DNA from: Planctomycetota bacterium
GTDB lineage: Bacteria; Planctomycetota; Phycisphaerae; Phycisphaerales; UBA1924
Direction of reading: 5' to 3'
Length of the DNA: 64,000 nt
NCBI GenBank assembly: GCA_963204725.1
Contig: CAUJHH010000026.1
Coordinates: forward strand, 62,001 to 126,000
Position numbers and translations under genes: made by a program. A model generated the notes under the pieces. That model saw only the letters and a list, made by a program, of their open reading frames with translations, ran no database searches and was not told the DNA's origin. Shown here piece by piece: positions 1-8,341 of this stretch; position 1 is the first letter of the stretch; every line of letters begins with the position of its first letter.

Positions 1-75
1 CGCGCCACAATCCCTGGCCCTTTGCCTGTCTCGGCGTCGCGGCCCGCAACACAGTTCCTTCGAGGTGATCGACCC

Positions 76-1824
76 GTGAGCATGATGGCCGACACGATCT
101 CACTCATCCCCGGCGCTGGCCTGCCGACCCTGACACTCGCAGAGGCGTACGTCATGGTCTCATGGTGGAAGGCGATTCTGTTCCTGCTGCCGCTCGTCGG
201 CTGGGCCGCGATCATCACGCGCGTCTACGACAAGCACGCGGCCCGATTCCATCTGAATCGACAGCGTTGGAACATCGTGCACATCGCGGCTGGCGGCGTG
301 GCGTTTCTCGTCGGGTTCGTGATGCCGCTGCCGGGAATCGTCGGGTTCCTCGTTGGTTTCTTCGTCACGCTGACGATTCTTGGGCTCGACCTTCTGGTCT
401 ACCCGATGATCGCGAACAAGGACGAGCGAGTTCCCGAGGACCACAAGGTCAAGATCGATTTCTCTTCGTTCACGGCTGCGAAGCAGGCGAAGGCAGACGC
501 GAAGCAGCTCGGGTCGTCCGAGCTGGTGGTTCGAGGACCAGACAAGGTGGCGGTGCCGCCCCCAAATCGGGAGACACCGGACTTTGCGATGCGCCTCGCT
601 GCCGAGCAACTGATCATCCGCGCGATGGCCGTCCGCGCGTCGCGATTCGAGCTCGCGCCCTCTGGCAAGGACAATGCCTATCGGGTGATCCATACCGTGG
701 ATTCGCTCCAGGTTCCGGGCGAGACCATCCCGAGCGCGGAGGCTGTCCAGACCATCGATTTCTGGAAGGGCGTCGCCAAGATGGACCTGCAGGATCGGCG
801 CAAGCGGCAGCAGGCTGACATCGCGATCGAACGTGAGCCGGACAAGAAGAAGCTTCGCCTCACGGCGCTGGGCGCTCAGGGCGGCCTGCGCCTGCTCGGG
901 ACATTCGATCCGGATACTTCGGTCCGTCGTAAGAAGGACGAGATGGGCCTGCTCAAGCCCCAGATCGAAGAGTTCGACAGGATCGTCACCGATCAGGCGG
1001 GCGTGGTTGTCTTGGCGACGCCCGCTGGGCAGGGTCGCACCACACTGCTTTACACAACGATGCGCGGCCACGACGCGTACACCTCGAACGTGCAGTCGCT
1101 CGAGTTCGAGATCCAGGATGCGCTGGAAGGCGTGCGCCAGAACCTGTTCGATCCCAACAAGGACGGCGCCGAATTCAGCACATCGCTTCGGTCGATCCTC
1201 CGTCGTGATCCGAGCGTTGTCGGCGTTGCGGAGCTTCCCGACGCGACCACGGCACAGGAAACGATCAAGGGCGATCTGGAACGGACACGGATCTATGTCT
1301 CGTTGCGAGCGGACAGCGCCCTCGGCGCGATCATGACCTTTGTAAAGGCGACCGGCGACCCGGAGAAGGCGGCCGCGGGAATCCATGGGGCGATCGCGGG
1401 CAAGCTGGTCCGACGGCTCTGCATGAACTGCCGCGTCGCGTACCAGCCCCCGGCGGACCTTCTGAAGAAGCTCGGTTTGCCGGCGGACAAGGTGACGCAG
1501 CTCTACAAGAAGGGCGGCCAGGTTCTGATCAAGAACAAGCCCGAGGTCTGCCCGGTGTGCAATGGCATCGGCTACCACGGGACCGAGGGTATCTTCGAGG
1601 TGTATTCCATCGACGAGGGTGTGCGCTCGAAGATCGCGGCACAGGACTGGAACGGCGTCAAGATCGAGCTGCGGAAGCGCGAGCTGCCGACGATACAACA
1701 GGCCGCGCTGCGCAAAGCTGTGGACGGCGTGACGAGCATCGAGGAAGTGATGCGCGTGACGGCGGAGGCACGGCCGGCGCAGCCTGCAGCAAAGAAGCCC
1801 GAACCCACGGCCCAGAAGGGCTGA
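76..1824 (+). CDS. Membrane-anchored GspE/PilB-like protein with degenerate ATPase motifs
   Basis: Related to secretion and pilus ATPases of the GspE/PilB family, 582 aa from the GTG at 76, which has a GAGGTG ribosome-binding site 8 nt upstream. Unlike soluble GspE, it begins with three predicted membrane segments (about residues 27-48, 68-84, 86-110). The C-terminal half has the GspE layout. The Walker A position reads TPAGQGRTT (315-323), so the invariant Lys is Arg321. The Walker B region reads LRRDPSVVGVAELPD (375-389) and keeps Glu386 but not the GEIRD core. The two CxxC pairs (449/452 and 492/495) of the GspE zinc-binding element remain. The His box region is not recognisable. The fold assignment is fairly secure. 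Inference: it may be a nucleotide-binding regulator or scaffold rather than a working motor. A CvpA-like gene follows 66 bp downstream and is probably cotranscribed. Confidence 0.7.
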   Translation: MSMMADTISLIPGAGLPTLTLAEAYVMVSWWKAILFLLPLVGWAAIITRVYDKHAARFHLNRQRWNIVHIAAGGVAFLVGFVMPLPGIVGFLVGFFVTLTILGLDLLVYPMIANKDERVPEDHKVKIDFSSFTAAKQAKADAKQLGSSELVVRGPDKVAVPPPNRETPDFAMRLAAEQLIIRAMAVRASRFELAPSGKDNAYRVIHTVDSLQVPGETIPSAEAVQTIDFWKGVAKMDLQDRRKRQQADIAIEREPDKKKLRLTALGAQGGLRLLGTFDPDTSVRRKKDEMGLLKPQIEEFDRIVTDQAGVVVLATPAGQGRTTLLYTTMRGHDAYTSNVQSLEFEIQDALEGVRQNLFDPNKDGAEFSTSLRSILRRDPSVVGVAELPDATTAQETIKGDLERTRIYVSLRADSALGAIMTFVKATGDPEKAAAGIHGAIAGKLVRRLCMNCRVAYQPPADLLKKLGLPADKVTQLYKKGGQVLIKNKPEVCPVCNGIGYHGTEGIFEVYSIDEGVRSKIAAQDWNGVKIELRKRELPTIQQAALRKAVDGVTSIEEVMRVTAEARPAQPAAKKPEPTAQKG

Positions 1825-1890
1825 TACACGACCTTCACCGGACGCGTCGGGCGAACCTCGCACGACGACGAGTACCCGGAGACACGCACC

Positions 1891-3669
1891 ATGATGAACA
1901 TCCTCGCGATTTGTGTGATCGGCGGCATCGCATACCTGTGGATGACGCGCGGCTTTTTCTCGGCCATGCTGCACATGTGCTGCACGCTGGTGGCCGGCGC
2001 CATCGCGTTTGCGCTCTGGGAGCCGCTCTCCCTGATGCTTCTGGACAAGTCACCCCAGTCAGGGTTTCTGAGCTTCATTCGCGACTCGGCCTGGTCAATC
2101 GGCCTCATCGTGCCGTTCGCCGTGTCGCTCGCGATCATCCGGCCAGTGGTCGACAAGGCGCTGCCATTGAACGCGCAGACGGAGTCGCTCGCGAACTACG
2201 TCGGGGGCGGCCTCTGCGGCGTTGTCGCGGGCGGAATCACTGCGGGAATCGTGGTGATGGGCGTCGGCATGCTGCGGATGGACTCGGACATGTGGGGATA
2301 CCAGTCGGTTCGGGTTGGCGGGCGCGGGTCCATCGAACGATCCGGGAAGCTGGTGGTCCCGATCGATCGGATGGTTGCGGGGCTCTACGGCAAGTTGTCG
2401 CAGACTTCGCTCGCAACCGCGGAGCCGCTGGCCAAGTGGTATCCGGATCTTCCGGATGTGCCCGCAACGATGCGGATGTCGAGCGGCGACGGCAAGGATC
2501 GCAACACGCTCTCCCCGAAGCATGTGAACGTGTACTCACGCTACTCGATCGGAAAGGACCGCCAGAGCGGCTCACTCACAGACCTGCTGCGTGACGCGTG
2601 GAACCCCGGGGCATCGCAGTTGGTCTTTGATCCCAATGGGGAGGCGTACCCGCCCAACTCTCACATTGAGGGATTCGTGGTCCAGCTCGACGCGGGTGCG
2701 CGAGAGAAGCACGGTCAGATCGTCGTCGGCAATGCCCAGGTGCGTCTGCTGATCGAGAACGCGACGAACCCGGACGACGTGGAGCACAGGTCGCTCTTCC
2801 CGATTGCCGTGGCGACACGCGCGGCGGCCGGTGAATTGATGTACGGACGCTTCCGGCTCGACTCACAGATCTTCATTGCCGCGGCCGGCGCCGGCGCCGA
2901 CACGCGGATGGCGTTCGAGTTCGTGATCCCGCCGGGATTCGAGCCGATTGCGCTCTACGTGAAGAATGCGCGGATCAAGCCCACGCCAATCGTCCACGAC
3001 TACAAGACGCCGGAAGAGCGTGACCAGGAGATTCTGAACGGAAAGGTGTTCGGCACGGACGTGCTGCCGCCTGTGGTAAGCGCGGGAACACGCCCGCCCA
3101 TTGGGGTGCCTGCGCAGAGCCCGGCGGACTTCGGCATCCAGCTGAACAATTCTCTCGGGCAGACGATCCAGAAGGGCGGCGAGCGTTCGCTTGAACTGGA
3201 CGGCCTGGTGATCATCGACGGTGAAGATAAGTTCGCGCTGGCCGAGATGAAGCGGAGCGGCGAGATCGCCCGTGATCTGCGAGTCGAGTCGTTCATGGTG
3301 ACCACTGACACGGCGATCGTGAAGATCGATGTGAGCGCGAGCTCCGCGTCGAGCATCCTCGGCAAGACAAAGGCTCTCGCCGAGAGCCTCATGCCGCCGT
3401 TTGTTGTGGACACTGCGGGCACGCGGTATCAGGCCGTCGGCTATGTGTACAAGGACCGGGACATCGTGAAGATCCGATTCACGCCCGGGAACCCCATCCG
3501 CGGCTTGACCGAGCTCCCCGCTCGCCTGACCAACAGCCGATCGGATCAGCAGTGCACGCTTGTCTTCCGCGTCAACGTCGGCGTGAGCATCAACAAGTTC
3601 ATGCTTGGCGAGGACACGGTGGTGGAGTTCGGCCCATTCGATGTGACGTCGCAGCGCCGTTCGCGGTGA
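1891..3669 (+). CDS. CvpA-like membrane protein with large extracytoplasmic C-terminal region
   Basis: A 592 aa protein. The first 130 residues hold four hydrophobic segments (about 2-20, 25-48, 68-88, 108-128) spaced like the CvpA/colicin V production family, including a Gly-rich last helix. The remaining 460 residues are soluble with beta-rich, Ig-like character and no catalytic motif I recognise. CvpA proteins are about 160-220 aa, so this is a CvpA-like anchor with a long added domain. The start is the first of two adjacent ATG codons. It lies 66 bp after the GspE-like gene and ends at a strong terminator, so the two probably form a bicistronic unit. Family call is moderate; function unknown. 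Confidence 0.55.
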   Translation: MMNILAICVIGGIAYLWMTRGFFSAMLHMCCTLVAGAIAFALWEPLSLMLLDKSPQSGFLSFIRDSAWSIGLIVPFAVSLAIIRPVVDKALPLNAQTESLANYVGGGLCGVVAGGITAGIVVMGVGMLRMDSDMWGYQSVRVGGRGSIERSGKLVVPIDRMVAGLYGKLSQTSLATAEPLAKWYPDLPDVPATMRMSSGDGKDRNTLSPKHVNVYSRYSIGKDRQSGSLTDLLRDAWNPGASQLVFDPNGEAYPPNSHIEGFVVQLDAGAREKHGQIVVGNAQVRLLIENATNPDDVEHRSLFPIAVATRAAAGELMYGRFRLDSQIFIAAAGAGADTRMAFEFVIPPGFEPIALYVKNARIKPTPIVHDYKTPEERDQEILNGKVFGTDVLPPVVSAGTRPPIGVPAQSPADFGIQLNNSLGQTIQKGGERSLELDGLVIIDGEDKFALAEMKRSGEIARDLRVESFMVTTDTAIVKIDVSASSASSILGKTKALAESLMPPFVVDTAGTRYQAVGYVYKDRDIVKIRFTPGNPIRGLTELPARLTNSRSDQQCTLVFRVNVGVSINKFMLGEDTVVEFGPFDVTSQRRSR

Positions 3670-3735
3670 CGCAGCGCGGGCGTCCGGCGTTCGGACACCT
3701 GGCACGCGTCATCTGGCACGGGTCATCGACCAAAG

Positions 3736-3775
3736 AAAGAACCCCGGGATGTGGCCCGGGGTTCTTTGTTTCTTT
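3736..3775 (+). terminator. Bidirectional rho-independent terminator
   Basis: A 13-bp perfect stem (3736-3748 paired with 3755-3767) encloses the 6-nt loop ATGTGG. On the plus strand it is followed by GTTTCTTT, and on the minus strand by CTTTGG after an A/T-rich stem base. It lies between the converging CvpA-like gene and rplI and probably ends transcription from both sides. Confidence 0.85.
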
Positions 3776-3829
3776 GGATTCGTCAAGACCGCAATCGCTT
3801 CGTCTGCGATCACGGCCTGATCGCCCGGA

Positions 3830-4546
3830 TCAGCTTTTCTTCGACTTCTTGGCCTTCTTCTCGGCCTTCTCGGCAGCGGGGGCCAAGTCGCCGGGTGCGC
3901 TGGGCGCCTTGCCCCAGACCTTCTTGGCCGGCGGGGCTTCTGCGGGAGCCGCTTCGGCCTTGGCTGCGTCGGCCGATTCGGCAGCCTCCTGCTTGCGGCC
4001 ACGGCCGCCGCGGCCTCCACGACCCTTCTCGATCAACTCGCCCTCGTTGTCGAACTCCATCTCGTCGCGGGCGTCATCCTCGATGTGGCGATCGGCCTTC
4101 ACATGGAGTCGGACGACGGTCTCGAGGTCGGAGGCAAGCTTGACGTGGATGTCGTAGCTGTCGATGCGCTTGATCGTCTGTCCGATCCGGATCTCGCGAG
4201 CGCGGACCTCGTACCCCAGCTTCTTGAGGGCCTCGGAGAGGTCGTTCTGGGAGATCGAGCCGTACAGGATGCCCTGATCGTTGCAAGGCTTCTCGAGCGT
4301 AATCTCGACGCCGGTCATCTTGCCGATCATCGCCTCTCTCTGCTTGCGGACCAGAGCGACCTGCTTCTGGGCTTCGGCTCGCTTCGCGGCTAGCGACGCG
4401 ATGAGTTCCTCGGAGGGCGTCGTCGCAAGCTCACGGGGGAGCAGATAGTTGCGGGCAAAGCCGAGGCGAACACTGACGACATCGCCGACGATGCCGAGGT
4501 TATCGACGTTCTCGGTGAGCAGCAGCTTGAGGGTCTTGGTGGCCAT
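3830..4546 (-). CDS. rplI: 50S ribosomal protein bL9 with long C-terminal extension
   Basis: Structural protein of the large ribosomal subunit, 238 aa. The N-terminal domain carries the bL9 signature (GDVVSVRLGFARNYLLP at about 20-36), followed by the connecting helix and the C-terminal RNA-binding domain. The start is the ATG at 4546, preceded by AAAGGA; a longer in-frame extension lacks conservation. Typical bL9 is about 150 aa. Here some 75 extra residues form a charged, low-complexity tail with a GRGGRGGRGRK stretch, an Ala/Glu/Pro segment and a Lys-rich end. It lies downstream of ssb in the rpsF-ssb-rplI order, but rpsR, normally present here, is absent. Confidence 0.95.
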   Translation of the reverse strand: MATKTLKLLLTENVDNLGIVGDVVSVRLGFARNYLLPRELATTPSEELIASLAAKRAEAQKQVALVRKQREAMIGKMTGVEITLEKPCNDQGILYGSISQNDLSEALKKLGYEVRAREIRIGQTIKRIDSYDIHVKLASDLETVVRLHVKADRHIEDDARDEMEFDNEGELIEKGRGGRGGRGRKQEAAESADAAKAEAAPAEAPPAKKVWGKAPSAPGDLAPAAEKAEKKAKKSKKS

Positions 4547-4698
4547 TGATCGCTGTCCTTTCGAGATCGAAAGTTGAGGAGCCGTTCGCTTTGCGCTGGC
4601 GGCCCCAACGGATGTCACGGCAGAAACCCTGCCGCGGGGGAGGGGATGCTATGCCGGCATCCCGGTGTCGGCACCCCTGTCGGGGCGTTTGGGCTTGT

Positions 4699-5193
4699 TC
4701 AGAATGGGATGTCGTCGCCGATGGGGTCGTGGTCCTGGGGAGGTGCGCTGCTTCGCGTGCCTGCCGGAGCGTTCGAGCGAGAGCCCCCGCCACCGCCCCC
4801 GCCACCGCTGGAGGAGCCGGATCGGCTGTATCCCCCACCTCCACCGCCGCCCCCCTCGCCACCGGGCTTGGAGTCGATGAACTGGAAGTTCTCGACGACG
4901 ACCTTGAGCTTGGAGTGCTTCTGGCCTTCCTTCTCCCACTGGTCGAGCTTGAGGCGGCCCTCGATGAAAACGGGGCGTCCCTTGGCGAGGTAGCGGCTCA
5001 TGGTCTCCGCGGTCTTGCCCCAGGCCTCACAGTCGATGAAGGTGACCTCTTCGCGATCCTCGCCGTCGGGCGTCCGCCAGCGGCGATTGACGGCGAGACC
5101 GATGGTGGCCACGGCCTGGTTGGAATTGGTGTGGCGAAGCTCGATGTCTCGGGTGAGATTGCCCATCAAAAAGACGCGATTGAAGTTGGCCAT
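4699..5193 (-). CDS. ssb: Single-stranded DNA-binding protein
   Basis: Binds single-stranded DNA in replication, repair and recombination, and recruits partners through its C-terminal tail. The 164 aa protein has an OB-fold over about residues 1-110 (MANFNRVFLMGNLTRDIELR start, later EVTFIDCEAWGKTAE). A flexible Gly/Ser linker with long glycine runs follows, ending in the canonical acidic tip DDIPF. Length and tail are typical. It lies between rpsF and rplI on the same strand. The 152 bp to rplI contain a small 7-bp hairpin (4643-4649 with 4657-4663) that might modulate read-through. A 26-bp palindrome lies about 100 bp upstream of the start. Confidence 0.97.
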   Translation of the reverse strand: MANFNRVFLMGNLTRDIELRHTNSNQAVATIGLAVNRRWRTPDGEDREEVTFIDCEAWGKTAETMSRYLAKGRPVFIEGRLKLDQWEKEGQKHSKLKVVVENFQFIDSKPGGEGGGGGGGGYSRSGSSSGGGGGGGGSRSNAPAGTRSSAPPQDHDPIGDDIPF

Positions 5194-5290
5194 GGCTGTC
5201 TCCGGGTAAGGGTGCCGGGGCGCGGTTTGCCCCGTGTCGCCCGATGGATGCTAACCGGGCGCGTGTGCTCCCGCTCCATGGAAATGGCTC

Positions 5291-5316
5291 ACCACTGACA
5301 GACGTCTGTCAGTGGT
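5291..5316. repeat. Perfect 26-bp palindrome between rpsF and ssb
   Basis: The two 13-nt arms (5291-5303 and 5304-5316, first arm ACCACTGACAGAC) are exact reverse complements with no spacer. Flanking GCT (5287-5289) and AGC (5318-5320) extend the symmetry past one mismatched pair. On the minus strand it lies after the rpsF stop and before ssb, without a T-tract, so a simple terminator is not obvious. It could be an operator for a dimeric regulator or an mRNA processing or attenuation hairpin. Confidence 0.8.
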
Positions 5317-5336
5317 AAGCCGATTCTTTGCCTGAA

Positions 5337-5813
5337 TCACTCCTCGTCGGCGGCTTCGTCCATGGAAGCGGGCTCGGCCTGCTCGGCCTGCTCGGCCTGC
5401 TCGGGTTCGGCGGGGGCAGCGGCCCGCTCGGCACGGAGCTTGGCCTCGACCTCGAGTTCCTTGCGACCATCGGCGGCCTGCATCTCTTCCACGGTGAGGT
5501 GGTCGCATCGGGTGATGAGCGTCCGCATGATCTTCTCGGAGAGATTGCAGTCACGCTCGATGTGGGCGAATCCCTCGCCGGTCGCCTTGATGTAGACGAG
5601 GATGAAGATCGCTCGCTTCTGTCCCTTGATCTCGTAGGCGAGGCGGCGTTCGTCCCACTTCTTCATCGCGATCACCTCGGCGTGGCCGCGTGCGAGGATC
5701 TCGTTGATGTGGGTGATCGCTGCCGAAAACTCGGCGGCGACGGCCTGGGAGATGAGGAACATGGCCTCATAGGTGTACGTCTTGGCGGGGGTCTGGGTCG
5801 CTGTCTGGGACAT
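5337..5813 (-). CDS. rpsF: 30S ribosomal protein bS6
   Basis: Small-subunit protein that binds 16S rRNA together with S18. The core (about residues 12-110) has the bS6 pattern: TYEAMFLI at the first strand, KKWDERRLAYEIKGQKRAIF in the middle, then RTLITR. At 158 aa it exceeds the usual 95-135 aa because of a 45-residue acidic tail rich in Ala and Glu. The tail includes three EQA units encoded by a 9-bp tandem repeat near 5371-5400. The gene is followed on its strand by the palindrome and ssb. A short spacer separates it from pth upstream. Confidence 0.95.
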   Translation of the reverse strand: MSQTATQTPAKTYTYEAMFLISQAVAAEFSAAITHINEILARGHAEVIAMKKWDERRLAYEIKGQKRAIFILVYIKATGEGFAHIERDCNLSEKIMRTLITRCDHLTVEEMQAADGRKELEVEAKLRAERAAAPAEPEQAEQAEQAEPASMDEAADEE

Positions 5814-5867
5814 GGTGTTGCCTCGTGTGATGCGCCGGCCCCTTGCCGGTCGCGTGATTGTGTGGGA

Positions 5868-6518
5868 TCAGTTCTCGGTTGGAGGACTCGATGGATTCCG
5901 GCCTTCGGGGCTCTGCGGCTCCGAGGGCTTGGGCTGCTTGGTCTCGGGGAGACGGATGTTGAATCGATTCATCGCCGCCGCGATTCCCTTCTCAACGAAG
6001 TGGACCGAGGCCTCTGCGGCCTGCTGGATCGATCGATCGAGGTCGGGCTGCTCTTCCGCCGTGAACCGGCTGAGCACCCAATCGGCCTGGATCATCTGCG
6101 CGGGTTTCGCGCCGATGCCGATCCTGCAACGCGGGTAGACGGAGGTGCCGAGCGCCCGCTCGATATCCGCAAGCCCGTTGTGCCCTCCGGCGGAGCCGTC
6201 GGCCCGGAGACGGATCGCGCCCACGGGCAGCGCGACATCGTCGACGAGCACGAGCAGATCGGTGGAGGGCTGCAGCTTGTAGAAGCGGATCGCCTCGGCG
6301 ACGGCCCGCCCGGAGAGGTTCATGTAGGTCGTTGGCTTCAGGAGGAGACACTTCTCCCCCCCGATGTCGGCGTCGAGACACGCCGCGTTGAACCGGGCCT
6401 TGGCGATCGAGGCGTTCGCGTGTGTGTGCGCGAGACGATCGACCGCCAAGAAGCCCGCGTTGTGACGCGTTCTCTCGTACTGCAGACCGGGATTGCCGAG
6501 GCCGACGATCACTTTCAC
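5868..6518 (-). CDS. pth: Peptidyl-tRNA hydrolase
   Basis: Releases tRNA from peptidyl-tRNAs that drop off the ribosome. The GTG start at 6518 has GGAAG a few bases upstream and opens directly into VIVGLGNPGLQYERTRHNAGF, giving 216 aa, a normal Pth length. The catalytic His is in the RTRHNAGF motif near residue 20. The conserved Asp is in LVDDVALPVG, and the GGHNGL motif is present. The last 25 residues are a Pro/Ser/Glu-rich tail without a family counterpart. It lies 46 bp downstream of rplY in the prs-rplY-pth order seen in many bacteria. Confidence 0.95.
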   Translation of the reverse strand: MKVIVGLGNPGLQYERTRHNAGFLAVDRLAHTHANASIAKARFNAACLDADIGGEKCLLLKPTTYMNLSGRAVAEAIRFYKLQPSTDLLVLVDDVALPVGAIRLRADGSAGGHNGLADIERALGTSVYPRCRIGIGAKPAQMIQADWVLSRFTAEEQPDLDRSIQQAAEASVHFVEKGIAAAMNRFNIRLPETKQPKPSEPQSPEGRNPSSPPTEN

Positions 6519-6564
6519 TTCTTCCGTTCCTGCTGCGCGTTGCCCGTCGGGGCTGAACGCTCGG

Positions 6565-7263
6565 TTACTTCTTCGGGGCGGGCTTCGCGGGCGCCTTCCC
6601 GGCTTCGCCCTCGGCCGCCTTCTTGGCGGTGAGCACTTCTGGCTGGGCGCCAGTCGCACCGGCGACGGCTCCGGCCTCGGCGGTCGCGGCCACGACCTCT
6701 TCCTTCTGGAGGACGATGTGGGCGATGGAGGCATGGGCGTCGGTGATGAGCTTCATCGACGAGGACGGGAGCTTGACGCCGCCGGCCGTGATCTCGCTAT
6801 CGACCTCGAGTCCCGAGATGTCCAGGTCGATGTGCTCGGGGAGTTCCTTGACCATGCACTCGATCTCGATCTCGGTCGTGGGGTGGATGAGCACCGCGCC
6901 GACGGTCTTGAGGCCGATCGCGTCGCCGATGAATCGAATATGGACGCGAGTGCGGACGCGCTCGGTCAGATCGACACGGGCGAAGTCGGCGTGGATCACG
7001 CGCGTGCCCAGGTAATCGAACTGGACATCCTTCAGGAGAACGGTCTGCTCCTTGGACTGTCCGGCGAGCTTGAGCGTGTAGACCTTCTCGCCCTTGTGGA
7101 TGTGCTCCAGGGCCTTCTTGGTGTCGACGGAGATCGCGACGGGATCCTGGCCGTGGCCGTACAGGATGGCGGGGAGCATGCCGCTCTCACGAACGCGCTT
7201 GGCGTATCGGGAACCGAGCTTGGCTCGTGCGGCGGCTTCAAGGACTGGTGCATTCTCGTGCAT
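6565..7263 (-). CDS. rplY: 50S ribosomal protein bL25 (Ctc-type)
   Basis: 5S rRNA-binding ribosomal protein of the long two-domain Ctc type, 232 aa. The ATG at 7263 has GAGGT 8 nt upstream. The N-terminal 5S-binding domain (about residues 5-95) includes RESGMLPAILYGHG and ends near VQFDYLG. The C-terminal beta domain (about 100-190) contains DIDLDISGLEVD. The end is an Ala/Glu/Lys-rich tail. It sits between prs and pth, as in Bacillus and many other phyla, and is probably cotranscribed with them. Confidence 0.93.
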   Translation of the reverse strand: MHENAPVLEAAARAKLGSRYAKRVRESGMLPAILYGHGQDPVAISVDTKKALEHIHKGEKVYTLKLAGQSKEQTVLLKDVQFDYLGTRVIHADFARVDLTERVRTRVHIRFIGDAIGLKTVGAVLIHPTTEIEIECMVKELPEHIDLDISGLEVDSEITAGGVKLPSSSMKLITDAHASIAHIVLQKEEVVAATAEAGAVAGATGAQPEVLTAKKAAEGEAGKAPAKPAPKK

Positions 7264-7357
7264 GGGGGGGACCTCAATTGGCTGGAGCGGATTCGCTCGC
7301 TGGTGTGCGTGTGTGTCTTGATTGAAACGATCGAACGATGTGCCGAGATCCGCGGGT

Positions 7358-8341
7358 CTATCGCTTTGGGCCCGCGCTCTTTCTGAACAATTCACTGATG
7401 GATCTGTCGTGATGGATGCGGTGGATCGCCTCGCCGATCAGCGGTCCGACGCAGAGCTCCACCAGTTTGTCTTTGACGGGATCGACGCGCGGCCCAAGCG
7501 GAATGGTGTTTGTCACGACCACCTGTGAGATCGGGCTCTCGCGCAGACGCTGCATCGCCATCCCGACGAGCACGGGGTGGGTCGCGGCGGAGATCACCTT
7601 CCGCGCACCCTTCTCCATGACCAGCCGAGCCGCCTCGCAGACCGTGCCGGCGGTGGAAATCATGTCGTCGAACATCAGGACGTTCTTGTCCTTGACGGTG
7701 CCGATGAGGTTGCCGACTGTCACCTGGCTGCCGCTGATGCGCTGCTTGTGGATGATCGCGAGATCCGCGGAGAGGAGATTGGCCATACCCTCTGCGACCT
7801 TGACGTTTCCGACATCGGGACTGACGAGACAGAGCTCGCCGAGTTCTTCGCGACGGCTCAGGAAGTGCTCGAGGAACACGGGTGTCGCGGAGAGGTGATC
7901 GAACGGGATATCAAAGAATCCCTGGATCTGAGCGGCGTGCAGGTCGATCGCGAGGATCCGGTCGGCGTGAGCGGCCGTGATCATGTTGGCAACGAGCTTC
8001 GCCGTGATGGGCACACGCCCCTCGTCCTTGCGATCCTGCCTCCCATAGCCGAAGTACGGCAGCACGACCGTGACTCGCTTCGCGCTGGCGCGTCGGAGGC
8101 AGTCGAGGAAGATCAGGAGCTCTACGAGATTCTCGTTGACGGGTGCGCACGTCGAGATGACGACGAAGCAGTCTCGTCCACGCACGTCCTCGTCGAGCTT
8201 CACGAAGATCTCGCCGTCCGGGAAGATGCTGGTGCGCACCGCACCCAGCGGGAGGTCCAGATGAGCACAGACCCGTTCGGTCAGCTCGCGGCTGTTCCGC
8301 CCGGAGAAGACCTTCAGATTGTTGGCGTCGCTGCTGCTCAT
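7358..8341 (-). CDS. prs: Ribose-phosphate pyrophosphokinase
   Basis: Makes PRPP from ribose 5-phosphate and ATP for purine, pyrimidine, His, Trp and NAD synthesis. The 327 aa protein is a class I PRPP synthase. Motifs seen are FSGRNSRELTERV at the N-terminus, SIFPDGEIFVKLDEDVRGRD, the flexible-loop region GYGRQDRKDEGRVPIT, the DLHAAQIQGFFDIP metal-binding motif, and the PRPP loop VLMFDDMISTAGT. In the last, Ser replaces the usual second acidic residue (DDIIDTAGT in most homologues). The ATG overlaps the stop of the upstream glmU-like gene by 4 nt (ATGA), implying translational coupling. Confidence 0.96.
   Translation of the reverse strand: MSSSDANNLKVFSGRNSRELTERVCAHLDLPLGAVRTSIFPDGEIFVKLDEDVRGRDCFVVISTCAPVNENLVELLIFLDCLRRASAKRVTVVLPYFGYGRQDRKDEGRVPITAKLVANMITAAHADRILAIDLHAAQIQGFFDIPFDHLSATPVFLEHFLSRREELGELCLVSPDVGNVKVAEGMANLLSADLAIIHKQRISGSQVTVGNLIGTVKDKNVLMFDDMISTAGTVCEAARLVMEKGARKVISAATHPVLVGMAMQRLRESPISQVVVTNTIPLGPRVDPVKDKLVELCVGPLIGEAIHRIHHDRSISELFRKSAGPKR

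Noticed and set aside
160-1974. Very long open frames antisense to the GspE-like gene and, similarly, at 10865-13147 antisense to mprF
   Set aside because: Their translations are Arg/His/Asp-rich with no domains and mirror high-GC third-position bias of the true genes on the other strand.
4643-4663. 7-bp hairpin in the ssb-rplI gap as a terminator
   Set aside because: No T-tract follows on the minus strand and the stem is short; rplI would otherwise lack a promoter that I can see.
5328-6632. A 434-codon plus-strand frame across rpsF and pth
   Set aside because: It lies antisense to two clearly conserved genes and has no recognisable motif.
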